From Podarcis raffonei (lineage: Eukaryota > Chordata > Lepidosauria > Squamata > Lacertidae), in NCBI RefSeq assembly GCF_027172205.1, contig NC_070605.1, positions 23,316,804 to 23,380,803 of the forward strand: a DNA stretch of 64,000 bases, given 5' to 3'. Positions 11,956 through 24,375 of the stretch are shown in pieces. How positions within the stretch are numbered: position 1 is the stretch's first letter; the number at the start of each line of letters is the position of its first letter. The notes under the pieces were generated by a model, which was given only the letters and a program-made list of their open reading frames with translations, had not been told where the DNA came from and ran no database searches. Both the position numbers and the translations under genes were made by a program.

Positions 11956-12044
11956 CGTCTCTCAGATGCCAATTACTCTACAGGCAGAAGAAGAGAGTCC
12001 ATAAACTGGGTAATGAAACATGGACGTGAGCAGGGAATTTAAAG
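11956..12044 (-). promoter_or_regulatory. Promoter and non-coding exon 0 of gene 1
   Basis: The minus strand carries CCTTTAAATTC at about 12045-12035, then about 50-60 bases of inferred 5' UTR, then the donor GAGACG/GTAAGC with the exon ending at 11956. It lies 2.2 kb upstream of the gene 1 start, whose own upstream acceptor TTTTTGCAG would receive it. It is conserved with the other family members (see 43456-43533 for the best TATA match). Confidence 0.6.
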
Positions 12045-13020
12045 GGTTCAGGACAATGAAATGTAGGCACTCTCTGTCCTGAGCAACACCTCCCATGCTC
12101 CACTGATCCATCATGGAGCAGAGCAGGCGGAGAGGACTATGAAGTCTTCCTGGTCCTGTGCTTACCTCACCCCCATTACCAGTGGCTTTTAGGAAGTGCC
12201 TGCACAAGCAGAAGCCATTTGCAAGGGGGAGTGAGGAGAGCTATCAGAAGGGTGAGGACATCATTTCAGGGACAAAGACCAGGACCGTACAATTGGCTTT
12301 AGAACAGGGTTGGGCAAATTGCTACTCTTGAGCCACATGCGTTCCTCAGCCTAATTGCCACAAGTCCTCAAGCAGGGAGTTCAGACTTCCAGCAAAAGTG
12401 ATGTTTCCTTCTCATGGGAAACCACTAGGCATGGAGGAAATGGGGGGGGGGAGGGCAGCACATACAGAAGAGGGTGTCAGAGAGAGGGAAAAGAAAGTGT
12501 CTTGTATCTTGATAACTGTAGCTCCACTGTGTGTATACTAGTTCTCTCAAAGGGAGAGTTAGTTCCCTCATCAATCTGCTGTTCACAAAACCATTCAGGT
12601 GAAGCCATGACAGTTCACCTGATAGAAATGTGATATAACTTTGTGGTGTAGATACCGTATGTCCATAGATAACTAGAACGGCAGAATTTCACCATCAGCT
12701 TCATAGTACCCTTCAGACTTTTACAGCAAGCCTTCATACTGTGAGGTCTATTACAGACCTGCAAAGACCTGTTGGAGGACACAAACAATCATGAGAAAGA
12801 AAGGCTAATGCACAGCTGCAAAGTCTTTGTTTATGAGGAGTGGGGAGATGGTTGCATGAGGCAAGTGCTTCCTATCCACATACAGCAATTACTATCCCTA
12901 TGAGCCATAAAAATGGGCCAAGATATACCACACTTGGTGCCTTTAGGTTTGGAAAATCAGCAAGCACCACTTCAGCGAATGAAAGCAATACTGCCCACTA
13001 CTTTTGTTTGAATGGAAGGG
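12045..13020. other. Intergenic DNA upstream of gene 1, nothing recognised
   Basis: Counterpart of 2162-3138. It contains no supported exon. Confidence 0.45.
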
Positions 13021-13513
13021 ACTTAGGGACACTTAGAGACATCACCTTGCCAACAAAGGTCCATATAGTTAAAGCTATGGTTTTCCCAGTAGTGATGTAT
13101 GGAAGTGAGAGCTGGACCACAAAGAAGGCTGATGGCCGAAGAATTGATGCTTTTTAATTATGCTGCTGGAGGAGACACTTGAGAGTCCCATGGACTGCAA
13201 GAAGATCAAACCTATCCATTCTGAAGGAAATCAGCCCTGAGTGCTCACTGGAAGGACAGATCCTGAAGCTGAGGCTCCAATACTTTGGGCACCTCATGAG
13301 AAGAGAAGACTCCCTGGAAAAGACCCTGATGTTGGGAAAGATGGAGGGCACAAGGAGAAGGGGACGGCAGAGGACGACATGGTTGGATAGTGTTCTCGAA
13401 GCTACTAACATGAGCTGACCAAACTGCAGGAGGCAGTGGAAGACAGGAGGGCCTGGCGTGCTCTGGTCCATGGGATCACGAAAAGTCGGACACAACTAAA
13501 CAACAGCAGCAGC
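13021..13513 (+). mobile_element. BovB (RTE) LINE, 5'-truncated 3' end (A2)
   Basis: Counterpart of 3139-3644, with the same C-terminal RT segment and tail and the same degraded target duplication (about 13000-13020 and 13514-13534). Both units share the insertion point. Confidence 0.88.
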
Positions 13514-14027
13514 ACTTATGTTTGAATGGAAGGCAGTTACGGACACATCCAAACAAGGCAGCAGACCTGAAAAACATGGTGCCTACTTGGGGTGAAAAGC
13601 CCTCCAACGGAACAACAGCAAGAGCTGCAACAGCTTTAGTGAATGCTTTGAAGGAAGAAATGTCTCTGCAATTGATGTCTAAACAGAAGCATATGAATAT
13701 ATGGATGGACATTCTGGAAGCAAAGTTTGGGATTTAAAAACAAAGGTGGAGGATAATGAAACAATGATCCATTCACATGGACATCAGAAATCTGTTTGTG
13801 CAATGGGACTTTTCGTTTCTTTTCTTCTTCCGCCAGCTCCTCATCCCCCCCTAAAAATCTGCTCTGGACGGTTCCCCAACCCTTTGGAGCACCTGTTGAG
13901 GTTCTGCAGGGGATGCAAAGGGAGGAAAGGAAGTCCCATTGCTCAAGGGAGTGTTCTCCACTCGAGTACATCCATGACCTTTAATTTCTAAAACAGATTA
14001 TTGACTCTAGAAAACTGGCTAATCCAA

Positions 14028-14745
14028 TGTGATGAAAATGTTATATAGATGGTATATAACCCCAGTGAAACTAGGAAAGATGTTTAAAGTTAGTAATAAA
14101 TGTTGGAAATGTCAAGAGAAAGAAGGAACATTTTATCACATGTGGTGGGAATGTAAGAAAGTGAAAAGCTTCTGGGAAATGATTTATAACGAGATGAAAA
14201 AAATGATGAGATATACGTTTGTAAAGAAACCAGAAGCATTGTTATTAGGTATACTAGGTAATGATGTTGAAAAGAAAGATGTGAAGCTATTTAGATATGC
14301 AGTCACAGCTGCTAGAATTTTGATGGCCCAAAAATGGAAACAGGTAGAAATGCCAACGAGGGAGGAATGGAGAATGAAATTGATGGAATACGCAGAAATG
14401 GACAAATTAACATGTAAAATTCGAGACCAACGCGATCAGAGGTTCACCGAGGACTGGAACAAATTTACAGAGTATATCAAAACTGTGTGTGATCAGGAAA
14501 TAACGCTTGTTGGATTTCAGGAAGCTTTGTGAAGAGAATAGTAAGGAATGTTGTTTAAACGAAAAGATAAAATAAGGATTGTTAAAGTGCAACACAAATT
14601 TAAGGAATGTGAAAAGTTGTGAAAAATATGGAAATTGTCAGATAGGCTGACGGAAGTCTATAAGATGTATAAGTTAAATTGGATGTTAAATTGTAACTGG
14701 ATTGGTTATTGTAAATTTGAATAAAAATTAATTACAAAAAAAAAA
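14028..14745 (+). mobile_element. L1 LINE, strongly 5'-truncated, private to A2
   Basis: Starts inside ORF2 and keeps an open frame to the natural end: MLYRWYITPVKLGKM, CWKCQEKEGTFYHMWW, KKPEALLLGILG and ARILMAQKWK, ending in a stop at 14530. A 3' UTR and an A-rich tail follow. A 19-base target duplication (AGAAAACTGGCTAATCCAA) lies at 14009-14027 and 14746-14764. The A1 site (near 4138-4156) is empty, so insertion followed the A duplication. Confidence 0.92.
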
Positions 14746-14764
14746 AGAAAACTGGCTAATCCAA

Positions 14765-16449
14765 ATACCAAAGCTAACTGCTGAAACTAACTGCTGCTTG
14801 AAGGCAAGCACTGAAACAAATTGCTGAACTGTCCATTTCACCATTTTTTTGCTGAAATGAATCATTCATTGAAATGAATTTTTATCAGCTTAATCTGATA
14901 CACTATAACCTTACAGGGCTGGAGGTAGTCTTGTGTCCATTATCCATGATCTTCCTGTTAGATTAACTGAAGTGAGTTATACGTGGGGTGACTTTGAAAA
15001 CAGTACAGAAAGTTCCGCATGGGGTATCAAGGCTCTTAAAGGGCTTGTGTACAATTTCACTATATTGCACTAGTGATTTATTGTCTACTCCTTAAATGGC
15101 CTGGTAGCAGCTTAACTCAAGGATCACCTCTTCCCAGGTCTACTTACCTGGACCCCGATATCATCATCAGAGGCTCTCTTCCAGTGCTCCTGGATTCAGG
15201 GTCTTATAAGTGGTGACAGCCTAGTTATGAAATGCCTTCCCTGGAAAGGCCCACCTGGTGCCATCTTTGTGATGTTTACTGTCCGAAGTTTTAAAAATGA
15301 AACTTTGAATTCACAGGGTTTTAGATGCGTGCTGTATATTTTTTAGTGATGTTGTATATTCATCTTCATATTGGCTTATACTTTGCTATTGAAACTGTTG
15401 CTTTTTAATGCTGGAATGTGGGGGCTGCTTCTATTGAGATATATTTTATAGATTAAATGTGTTTGCCCAGAACAACACAAAGTGACTTACAACCAGCCAT
15501 TAGTGCACTTTAGGAAGCAACCGTAGGTTTCTTAGAGGGCATCGCCATGTCCCAGTTCTCTTTTGGCAACATCTCTTTATTTCACTTTAGTAAGCTGTTG
15601 TGCACACTTCCGGCTTTCTGCATTCTGAGGCCTTTTCCTCCTCTTAGCCAGGTGACCTCTGCATCTTCCTAGAGCTGAGCACTATGGGAAGCAGCTCCTC
15701 CTAACCCACTTCTGTCTGCCACGACCACAAGAGGTGAATGTCTCACCTTGTAACCCCTAGTTTGCTCGCACACACTCTGACACACATGTTGCCTGTATCT
15801 CCTCTTCCTGCTCCTCTCACAGCTGATAAGAAGGGACACACTCTGCCAAGAGGGTGGCAGTCTAGGTCACTCAGCTACAACAGCCAGTGCAGCAAACGGA
15901 AGAGGGGGAAACTTCTATTCTGGCCACCTGAGCATTTGGGACCACAGATGTGATCATGGATCCACTACTCCACTGCTCTCTAACCATAGTTTTGATTGCT
16001 GTCCTTCAGGACTCAGAAGAAAATAACATAACATAACATATCCATTCATCAATCCCTATATGACAGGAGCAGGGAAGCGATTTTGCCCCAAGGGGTAGAT
16101 TGGAATGTGGCCATTCTTGCATGGGTGGATGGGGCCAAAAGCAGAATAAAAATCAAAAAAAAAAAATGGAATTAGAAAATAAATAAAATCCACAGGCACA
16201 CACATAGAGAGAGAGGCAGGCAGACAAGTATACATACACACATTCAGAAAGCCAGAGATCCCTTTCCCTAACCTTTAAGAATAAAAAACAGCTTTTTACT
16301 CTCCAAGAGCAAGCAGAGTCTTTTCTCTGGTTTCAGCATTGTGCATAGATTGAAGGTAAGTGAAATGCTGCCTGCACTTTAAGAGTAAAGGCATTTGCAA
16401 CCTCCTCCACCACGCTCCTGGAGTAGGAATATGTGCAAATGTGGCCTTC
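14765..16449. other. 3' flank of gene 2 with old L2-like relic
   Basis: Counterpart of 4147-5830. The decayed L2-like block lies at about 15095-15470. Otherwise no gene is seen. Confidence 0.45.
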
Positions 16450-16790
16450 AGCGCTGTGGGTTAAACCACAGAGGCTAGGACTTGCCGATCAGAAGGTCGG
16501 CGGTTCGAATCCCTGCGACGGGGTGAGTTCCCATTGCTCGGTCCCTGCTCCTGCCAACCTAGCAGTTCGAAAGCACGTCAAAGTGCAAGTAGATAAATAG
16601 GTACCGCTCCGGCAGGAAGGTAAACAGCGTTTCCATGTGCTGCTCTGGTTTGCCAGAAGTGGCTTAGTCATGCTGGCCACATGACCTGGAAAGCTGTACG
16701 CTGGCTCCCAATGCCAATAAAGCGAGATGAGCGCCACAACCCCAGAGTTAGTCACGACTGGCCCTAATGGTCAGGGGTCCCTTTACCTTT
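16450..16790 (+). mobile_element. tRNA-derived SINE private to A2
   Basis: Opens GCGCTGTGGGTTAAACCAC, with a B-box-like GGTTCGAATCC, a body like that of the SINE at 8345, and the end GGTCAGGGGTCCCTTTACC. It is better preserved than the A1 example. The A1 site near 5845 is empty. Confidence 0.85.
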
Positions 16791-16973
16791 ACTCTCAAAT
16801 AACAGCCCGAGGCTTATCTCTGAGCTTAGCACTTTGAGCTCTTGGTGATGCTTGGTGCCAGGGGTGCTGACTTGAATACAATATGGGGGGAGGCAGGTAA
16901 TCTCTGCCCCACATAATTGATCACATGATGCACACCATTTGAATGGCAATGCCCATCAACTTGGGGGGGGGAG

Positions 16974-17374
16974 TGTGCTGATATATTCTGTTCCACCTTA
17001 AGAGGAACAGGCTGTTGTGTGTCACATGCCTGTTTACATTCCAGCACAGCTTGCTGGGAACTTCCGTTTTGTGTATAGTTTTGCTTATGCTTCTTGCTTT
17101 GGACATGAAGGAGAGCAGACATGTTTTCTTTGTCCTGATGTATGCTAAATAAACTAGTCTAAATATGCTTTACACAGCCTCTCTCTGCCCTTCTGTTGTG
17201 AAGAGTTTTCTTCTCTGCTGGCCTGCGTGCTCAACCTTCTGAAGGTTTCTGAGGCTTGAGTTGCAATTACATGCTGATCCAAGGACTGGAGATCGCCCAG
17301 CTGACAGCTGGGGGCCTGGAGCCAGCTGGGGGCCTGCCAATTGCCCCCGTTTCTTTGGACACATCCCAACAACA
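16974..17374 (+). mobile_element. Solo LTR, retrovirus-like (private to A2)
   Basis: About 400 bases beginning TGTGCTGATATATTC and ending CCCAACAACA, so it has TG...CA-type termini, with an AATAAA signal at about 17147. No internal coding region is present, so it is a solo LTR fossil. A1 lacks it, and a short stretch of A1 sequence is missing beside it. It postdates the A duplication. The exact family is not determined. Confidence 0.5.
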
Positions 17375-17720
17375 GACCTCGGCCCCCAGGAGTTGGCTGC
17401 TATGCTTGGTGCCCAGAATCCTTCAAATCCTCAAATCTTACCACATGGTGCTTAGATCAGACATAAGAGATCTCTGTGCCTAAGATGGCTGGTGATTGGC
17501 AAGTGGGTGCAATTTGTTCAAAGCAACCTCATGAGACAAACTGAGAGGCTGGTGGGCCTGGCAAGATCAATGGGCTAAAGATATGACACTACGGGTCTAG
17601 GATGGTACCCTCTTTCATATTGCATTGGCCTCCCATCCAAAACCAAGTCACGCAGGGTTAAGGAATTGAGATCAGGAAGGGACAAAGCTCCAAACGATAC
17701 ACACAACTCTTTGGTTAAGA

Positions 17721-17726
17721 TTTATT
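17721..17726 (-). terminator. Polyadenylation signal AATAAA of gene 2
   Basis: Minus-strand AATAAA about 75 bases past the gene 2 stop (17801), in the same position relative to the stop as in gene 1. Confidence 0.6.
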
Positions 17727-17800
17727 GTTGGTTAAGTTTCATGCTAACAAACCATTAGAACACAGGCAGCTGTGTTGTAGCAGGATGAAGCCCAGGTGAT

Positions 17801-20800
17801 TCAGTCACAGCAGAAGAACTTGACATCATTAAGTCCAGTGATATCAACTGAAGTTATTTGCTCCACCTTTGTTTGGATCCCGCAGATGGCACCAGTGGGG
17901 CAGCGCTTGCTCCACTGGCCATAAGTACCGAAGTCAGTGGACTCGCCCTCCAGTACAGTCCCATCTCCACATGTGAACTGGATGTTGTTGGCTGCCGTAT
18001 CATCACCTAGCCCTTGTGGGGCTTCCACCTTCAGAATGAAGGCAACCAGGTAGCCCTTGGGGCATTTCTTAACCTCAGACCACACTCCAAACCTGCAAAA
18101 AAAAGAGACAATATGGTAATGTCTGCCTCTCTGGAAATACAACCCAAATTGGAATGATTTGCTTTCCAACATGAAAGTCAAGAGGGCAGTTGCCTCCTTA
18201 GATTTTTAAAATGCGTCTTTTGTAGACCTCATCAGGTATAGCGTGTCTACCAAACCTCAACTTCTAAGTAGGGCTGTGTGTTGTGACCCCTGGAGTAGGT
18301 GGATTTGCCCTGTGCCACCCAGGGGCCACCCACACCACAAGGTCAGGGTGCATTGGTGCCATGTAGCATTTGTTGCTCTTGCCTATCAGATGTTAAGCAG
18401 AACAACCTGATTCTGTGTGGCGCTGCTGCTTCTTCATGAAGTCCAGTGACCAGCACCATGCAGGATGGCATCCACTAAGTTAAGTGGTAACGACTTTCAT
18501 GCAAGAAAGCCACGGGCAAAGCAGCACCTGCACCTCACAGGATCAAGGTCTCTGCTAAACAGCTGTTGAGCAGAGGCATTGATCTTTTAAGCCAGTGCAT
18601 CCGCCAGGAAGGAGAGCTGCAGTATTGTGCCTACTTTCTCTCAGGAAGGCACAGCCACTGGTTAGGTAGGTCTTGGCCTTTTCATACTCAGCCTGCCTCT
18701 CCTTCCTGCCTGAGGTCCTGACCCCTGACAATCACAGATATTCATGAGAACCAGGCAGAGAAGCCTGGGGGACCACATTTGACCCCAGGGCTTGAGGTTC
18801 CCCACTCTCAGGATAGATGGTGCTTTCCTCTTGCTCTCTCTTTCCTTGGCATATGTGGTCCTCAGGAAGAAACTCTGCTTTTCCTTTCCTTTGTACTCTG
18901 TTGTTGCAGCCTCTTTTCTCTTCCTTATGTGGGGCTTGGGTTCCTCTGAAATTCGGAAGGCAACCTAGAGTTGGTATCCTTAGAGTCTGAGAGCTAAGAA
19001 TGAGGCTGATAGACCCTGACATTATCCTGTCCTGGTGCTGAAACATAATAGATTTCAGCCAGACCCTCACATCATCACTTTCCAAGCAACAAAGAGAAAA
19101 ATCAAGAAGATGCTTACGGTCCAAAAGTGGATTGTACAACTGCACCAGTACTGCAATGGAGACGGATGCCATTGAGGCCAGTATCATCAGTTTCATATCC
19201 TTCTGATATCACCTTTGTCTGGTGCAAATGAGAGAAAGAGACCGCAATAAAGCTGTTTTTGCAAGCTAGGACTCTGTTTTATATTCTTTATTGAAAAATG
19301 AAAAGTACAAAATTACAAGTGCACAGAGTAAGACCAGGCCCAAAAAAACCAAGAAACAAGAAATATGTTGAATGGTTTCTTTAAATGTAAAGGTTCATCA
19401 TTGTTCCACCTGATGTGTATGTCTTTAAGGGGCCAGAGCAAGGGCCAGAGCAAACTAACGAGACCCAGCTTTACAGCTGTGAAACATAGCAGGTGCTGCT
19501 GAGTTGTATTGATTAAGCTGTGTCAGCAATTGGGTGAAGTCAAATGGGCCTTAGAAAGCACTGCAAATAACAAGGCCAGTGGAAGTGATGGTATTCCAGC
19601 TGAACTATTTAAAATTTTAAAAGATGATGCTGTTAAGGTGCTACACTCAATATGCCAGCAAATTTGGAAAACTCAGCAGTGGCCAGAAGATTGGAGAAGA
19701 TCAGTCTACATCCCAATCCCAAAGAAGGGCAGTGCTAAAGAATGCTCCAACTACTGCACAATTGCACTCATTTCACACGCTAGCAAGGTTATGCTTAAAA
19801 TTCTACAAGGAAGGCTCAAACAGTATGTGGATCGAGAACTCCCAGAAGTGCAAGCTGGATTTAGAAGAGGCAGAGGAACCAGAGACCAAATTGCAAACAT
19901 GCGCTGGCTTATGGAGAAAACTAGAGAGTTCCAGAAAGACATCTACTTCTGCTTCATTGACTATGCAAAAGCCTTTGACTGTGTCGACCACAGCAAACTA
20001 TGGCAAGTTCTTAAAGAAATGGGAGTGCCTGATCACCTCATCTGTCTCCTGAGAAATCTCTATGTGGGACAAGAAGCTACAGTTAGAACTGGATATGGAA
20101 CAACTGATTGGTTCAAAATTGGGAAAGGAGTATGACAAGGCTGTATTTTATCTCCCTGCTTATTTAATTTATATGCAGAATACATCATGCGAAAGGCTGG
20201 GCTGGATGAATCCCAAACTGGAATTAAGATTGCCGGAAGAAATATCAACAACCTCAGATATGCAGATGACACAACCTTGATGGCAGAAAGTGAGGAGGAA
20301 TTAAAGAACCTTTTAATGAGGGTGAAAGAGGAGAGCACAAAATATGGTCTGAAGCTCAACATCAAAAAAACGAAGATCATGGCCACTGGTCCCATCACCT
20401 CCTGGCAAATAGAAGGGGAAGAAATGGAGGCAGTGAGAGATTTTACTTTCTTGGCTGCTTCTTGAGAACACAGACATTTTGGATCTTGAAGGTTTTAACA
20501 ATGGTTTTGGGTGGCATGCATATTTGTGGTACGACAAGGTGAAAGCACACAAAGCTTTTAAAAATCATATTGTCAGGAGAGCACTGTTTAATGTTTGGAC
20601 TAGATATAAAGATCTATTGGAAAATAAAACTCCAAGGTGGTTGTCACCAATGGAGGCTAAGGCTCAGAGAAAACTTAATATGGAGGCCAAATGGCCAAAA
20701 TACTGGGAAATTTTGGAACAAGAAGGGGGCAGACTGAAATTGCAGAGTTTTGAGAAACTGAAAGATAAAGTGCGAGATTGGCTTCATTATTACCAGATAA

Positions 20801-23800
20801 TGGAGGTTTATAATTTGGACAAGAAAGTTGGTTTCCAGGTGGAAAAATCTAAATTGGAAACAGAATTGCTAGAATCCAAAACTAAGACTTTGTCAAAAAT
20901 GTATAACTTGCTGCTGAAATGGAATACTCAGGATGAGACGGTTAAATCTGTAATGATTAAATGGGCACAAGACGTTGGACATAATATCATGTTTGCTGAC
21001 TGGGAACAGTTGTGGACCACCGGGATTAAATTCACGGCATGTAATGCCTTAAGAGAGAATATTATGAAAATGATATACAGGTGGTACATGACCCCAGTCA
21101 AGCTTGCAAAAATCTATCATTTGCCCGACAACAAAAGTTGGAAATGTAAGGAAAATGAAGGTACATTCTTTCACCTTTGGTGGACGTGTCCCAGGATTAA
21201 GGCTTTCTGGGAAATGATATATAACGAATTGAAAAAGGTATTTAAATATACCTTCTTGAAGAAACCAGAGGCCTTTCTCTTGGGCATGGTTGGCCAAGTG
21301 GTGCCAAAGAAGGACAGAACTTTTTTTATGTATGCTACAACAGCAGCAAGAATACTCATCGCAAAGTATTGGAAGACGCAAGATCTACCCACTCTGGAAG
21401 AATGGCAGATGAAACTGATTGACTGTATGGGACTGGCAGAATTGACGAGCAGAATCCGTGACCAGGGAGAAGAGTCGGCTGAAGAAGATTGGAAAAAATT
21501 TAAGGACTACAGTGGTGTCTCGCAAGACGAAATTAATTCGTTCCGCAAGTTTTTTCTTCTTGCGAGTTTTTCGTCTTGCGAAGCACGGTTTCCCATAGGA
21601 ATGCACTGAAAATCAATCAATGCGTTCCTAGGGAAACCGCCTTCAGACCAGGTCCGGGGACAGTCTGTCCCCTGACCTCTTCTGAAGGCTGGGGGGGGCA
21701 AGGACTTCTCCGCTGTCCCAGGGCGATCTGAAAATGCTGGCGGGCGGCAGCGCAGCGTTCACTGCCGCCCGCCAGCATTTTCAGATCGCCCCGGGACAGC
21801 GGAGAAGTCTCCGCTGTCTGGGGGCTTTTAAAATGCTGGGGGGCGGCAGCGCAGCCTTCGCTGCCGCCCGCCAGCATTTTCAGATCGCCCGGGACAGCGG
21901 AGAAGTCTCCGCTGTCCCGGGAAGGCAGGCGGGGGGAGCAAAGACTTTGGCCCCCCGCCGGCCTTCAGAAGAGGTCCAGGACCTCTTCTGAAGGCCGGCG
22001 GTGGGCCAAAGTCTTTGCTCCCCCCCGCCTGCCTTCAAAAGCCATCGGGATAGCGGAGAAACGCGCTGCGCTTCTCTGCTGTCCCGGGAAGGCAGGCGGC
22101 GGGGAGCAAAGACTTTTGCCCCCCGCCGGCCTTCAGAAGAGGTCCAGGACCTCTTCTGAAGGCCGGCGGAGATTTCCCTATGGGCTTTCTTCTTGCGAAG
22201 CAAGCCCATAGGGAAATTCGTTTTGCGAAGCACCTCCAAAACGGAAAACTCTTTCGTCTTGCGAGCTTTTCGTTTTGCGAGGCGTTCGTCTTGCGGGCAC
22301 CACTGTATTTACAGAAATACTGTAAAATTAAAGAAAGTTAGATGGTGTTGGATTGAAATTGAGAGGTTTCTAGCTGTAATGATACAAAGGAACATAGATG
22401 GGGGGGAAAAGGGTTTGAAAAATAAGGTAATGTTATAAGCTGTAATGCTTTAAATGAAGGATTTGCTGAACAAATAACCTTAATTGGGATACAAGAAGGA
22501 GAAGTATGAGGAGGTCTGAGAAATTTGTTATTTAAAAGTATGGTTTATGAATTTTATGCCTTTTTATGTTTTTGTTTGTTCTGTTTTTCTTTGTTTGTTT
22601 AAAAAATTGGAAAATCTAATAAATATTCTTTTTAAAAAAAGAGAGAGAGATTTTACTTTCTTGGGCTCCATGATCACTGCAGATGGTGACAGCAGCCACG
22701 AAATTAAAAGACGCCTGCTTCTTGGGAGAAGGGCAATGACAGGCCTAGACAGCATCTTGAGAAGTAGAGACGTCACCTTGCCAACAAAGGTCCGTATAGT
22801 TAAAGCCATGGTTTTCCCAGTAGTGATGTATGGAAGTGAGAGCTGGACCATAAAGAAGGCTGATCGCCAAAGAATTGATGCTTTTGAATTATGGTGCTGG
22901 AGAAGACTCTTGAGAGTCCCATGGACTGCAAGAAGATCAAACGCATCCATTCTTAATGAAATCAGCCCTGAGTGCTCACTGGAAGGACAGATCGTGAAGC
23001 TGAGGCTCCAGTACTTTGGCCACCTCATGAGAAGAGAAGACTCCCTGGAGAAGACACTGATGCTGGGAAAGATGGAGGGCACAAGGAGAAGGGGACAACA
23101 GAGGACGAGATGGTTGGATAGTGTTTTCGAGGTTACCAGCATGAGTTTGACCAAACTGCGGGAGGTAGTGGAGGACAGAGGTGCCTGGCGTGCTCTGGTC
23201 CATGGGGTCACGAAGAGTCAGACACGACTAAACGACTAAACAACAACAACATATAAGGAGCAGCACCTAGCTCTCCCATTTCCCTGGGGGATGGGTTGGT
23301 GGTTGGGTCTGGTTTGTTGATGTATTTAGTGTAAATGGAGTTTTTGTTTTTCTTATTAAAACCTTGTTTAAGTTATTTTTGATTCCCTTTTTAATGCATG
23401 GTCTCCCCAGCAAGCTCTCTGCAGCGCTACCATACTGCAAACAGCCAACAATAGTACCCATGTAGAAAACAAAACGGAAAATAGATATTGTGTGTTTTAC
23501 AAAGGGGGGGGGGTTGCTATTGTAGTTAACCAAACTAGGACACTGACAACACTCGCATTCAGACTGCGTCTGCAGTCTGAATTTTCCAAAGTAGTAGCTT
23601 GCAACATGAATAAGCAGTTATCTGTTCATAATTACATATCCCTAATTGTGTACAAGTATTACTGGTTCTGGATTGAGATTTACATTCTGAGCTGCATCAA
23701 AAGACAGTAGCTTTTTGGTGCAACCAGTCCAATGGGCCCCAAGTAAGCAAACTTAATAGGGAAAAATTGATCTTGCTAATGGCTGGCTAAGGCATCCTCA

Positions 23801-24324
23801 ATCCCTCTCTTATGTCTGCATATGCTACAGCAGGTTTCCTCCAGTTTGTGAAGTTAGGGTTGTCATATTATTTCAAGAAGTAAGAAACCAGACACAAAAA
23901 GTTGTTAAGTTTTCGGGGGGGAAGTTGCTGAAATCCTGGACATGTCAAGGAAAATCTGGACGTATGGCAACCCTCCTAGAAAACACCAGAACTTACCTGG
24001 GTTACTTCCACACTAACAGTTTAGTCTGTATTTTCCAGTTGGACGCTCACTTTTCAGGAAGATAAACCTGACCACAATATTGCCAGCTCATTGCACTCCA
24101 AACTTTTCTGTATCCTTGTCCCTTTTTTCCTCCAGTCCATCCAGATTCATGGTAGTTTTCTTTTATGTAAAATGCAATTCACTCTAAGCCTCTCCAGTGT
24201 GGATTGACAAAGTGGCATGGAGACTTTTTAGAGCTATTAAATCTTTAGGCATGGCAGTCAACACTTCAAAGCAGCTTGCAGACAGTAATATGCAGGCAAT
24301 GGGTTCAGAAAGAAAGATGGAAAG

Positions 24325-24375
<51 letters not shown>

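Larger units (their letters stand above)
19515..23251 (+). mobile_element. BovB (RTE) LINE, 5'-truncated, split by an L1
   Basis: BovB RT domain from EVKWALESTANNKASG through IPIPKKGSAKEC, DYAKAFDCVDH and LRYADDTTLMAESEEE (19525-20455), resuming at 22645 with FTFLGSMITADGDSSHEIKRR and running to the natural end MSLTKLREVVEDRG...SQTRLND and the AACAACAAC tail. One CGA to TGA change at about 20132 breaks the first part in the QGC motif region. The element lies inside the solo LTR and is interrupted by the L1 at 20456-22644. It is in intron 1 of gene 2 and on the opposite strand to the gene. Confidence 0.9.
19366..23450 (+). mobile_element. Solo LTR (retrovirus-like) split by a BovB insertion, in intron 1 of gene 2
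   Basis: The outer pieces are 19366 to about 19510, starting TGTTGAATGG, and about 23252-23450, ending CAGCCAACA. The two ends are mutually inverted (TGTTG...CAACA). The right piece has an ATATAAGG box and an ATTAAA signal. The gene 1 intron has an intact empty site near 8153, so it inserted after the A duplication. No internal retroviral genes are present. It is a fossil whose body now holds a BovB LINE. The family is not determined. Confidence 0.5.

Noticed and set aside
16450-16790. Possible tRNA gene (A and B boxes)
   Set aside because: The tRNA-like part is followed by a SINE body and tail, and the site is empty in the sister unit, so it is a retroposon and not a functional tRNA.
22547-23239. 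230-codon plus-strand protein resembling the cattle CFDP2-type domain
   Set aside because: It is the resumed BovB RT C-terminus fused at its start to L1 3' UTR by the nested insertion, not a host gene.
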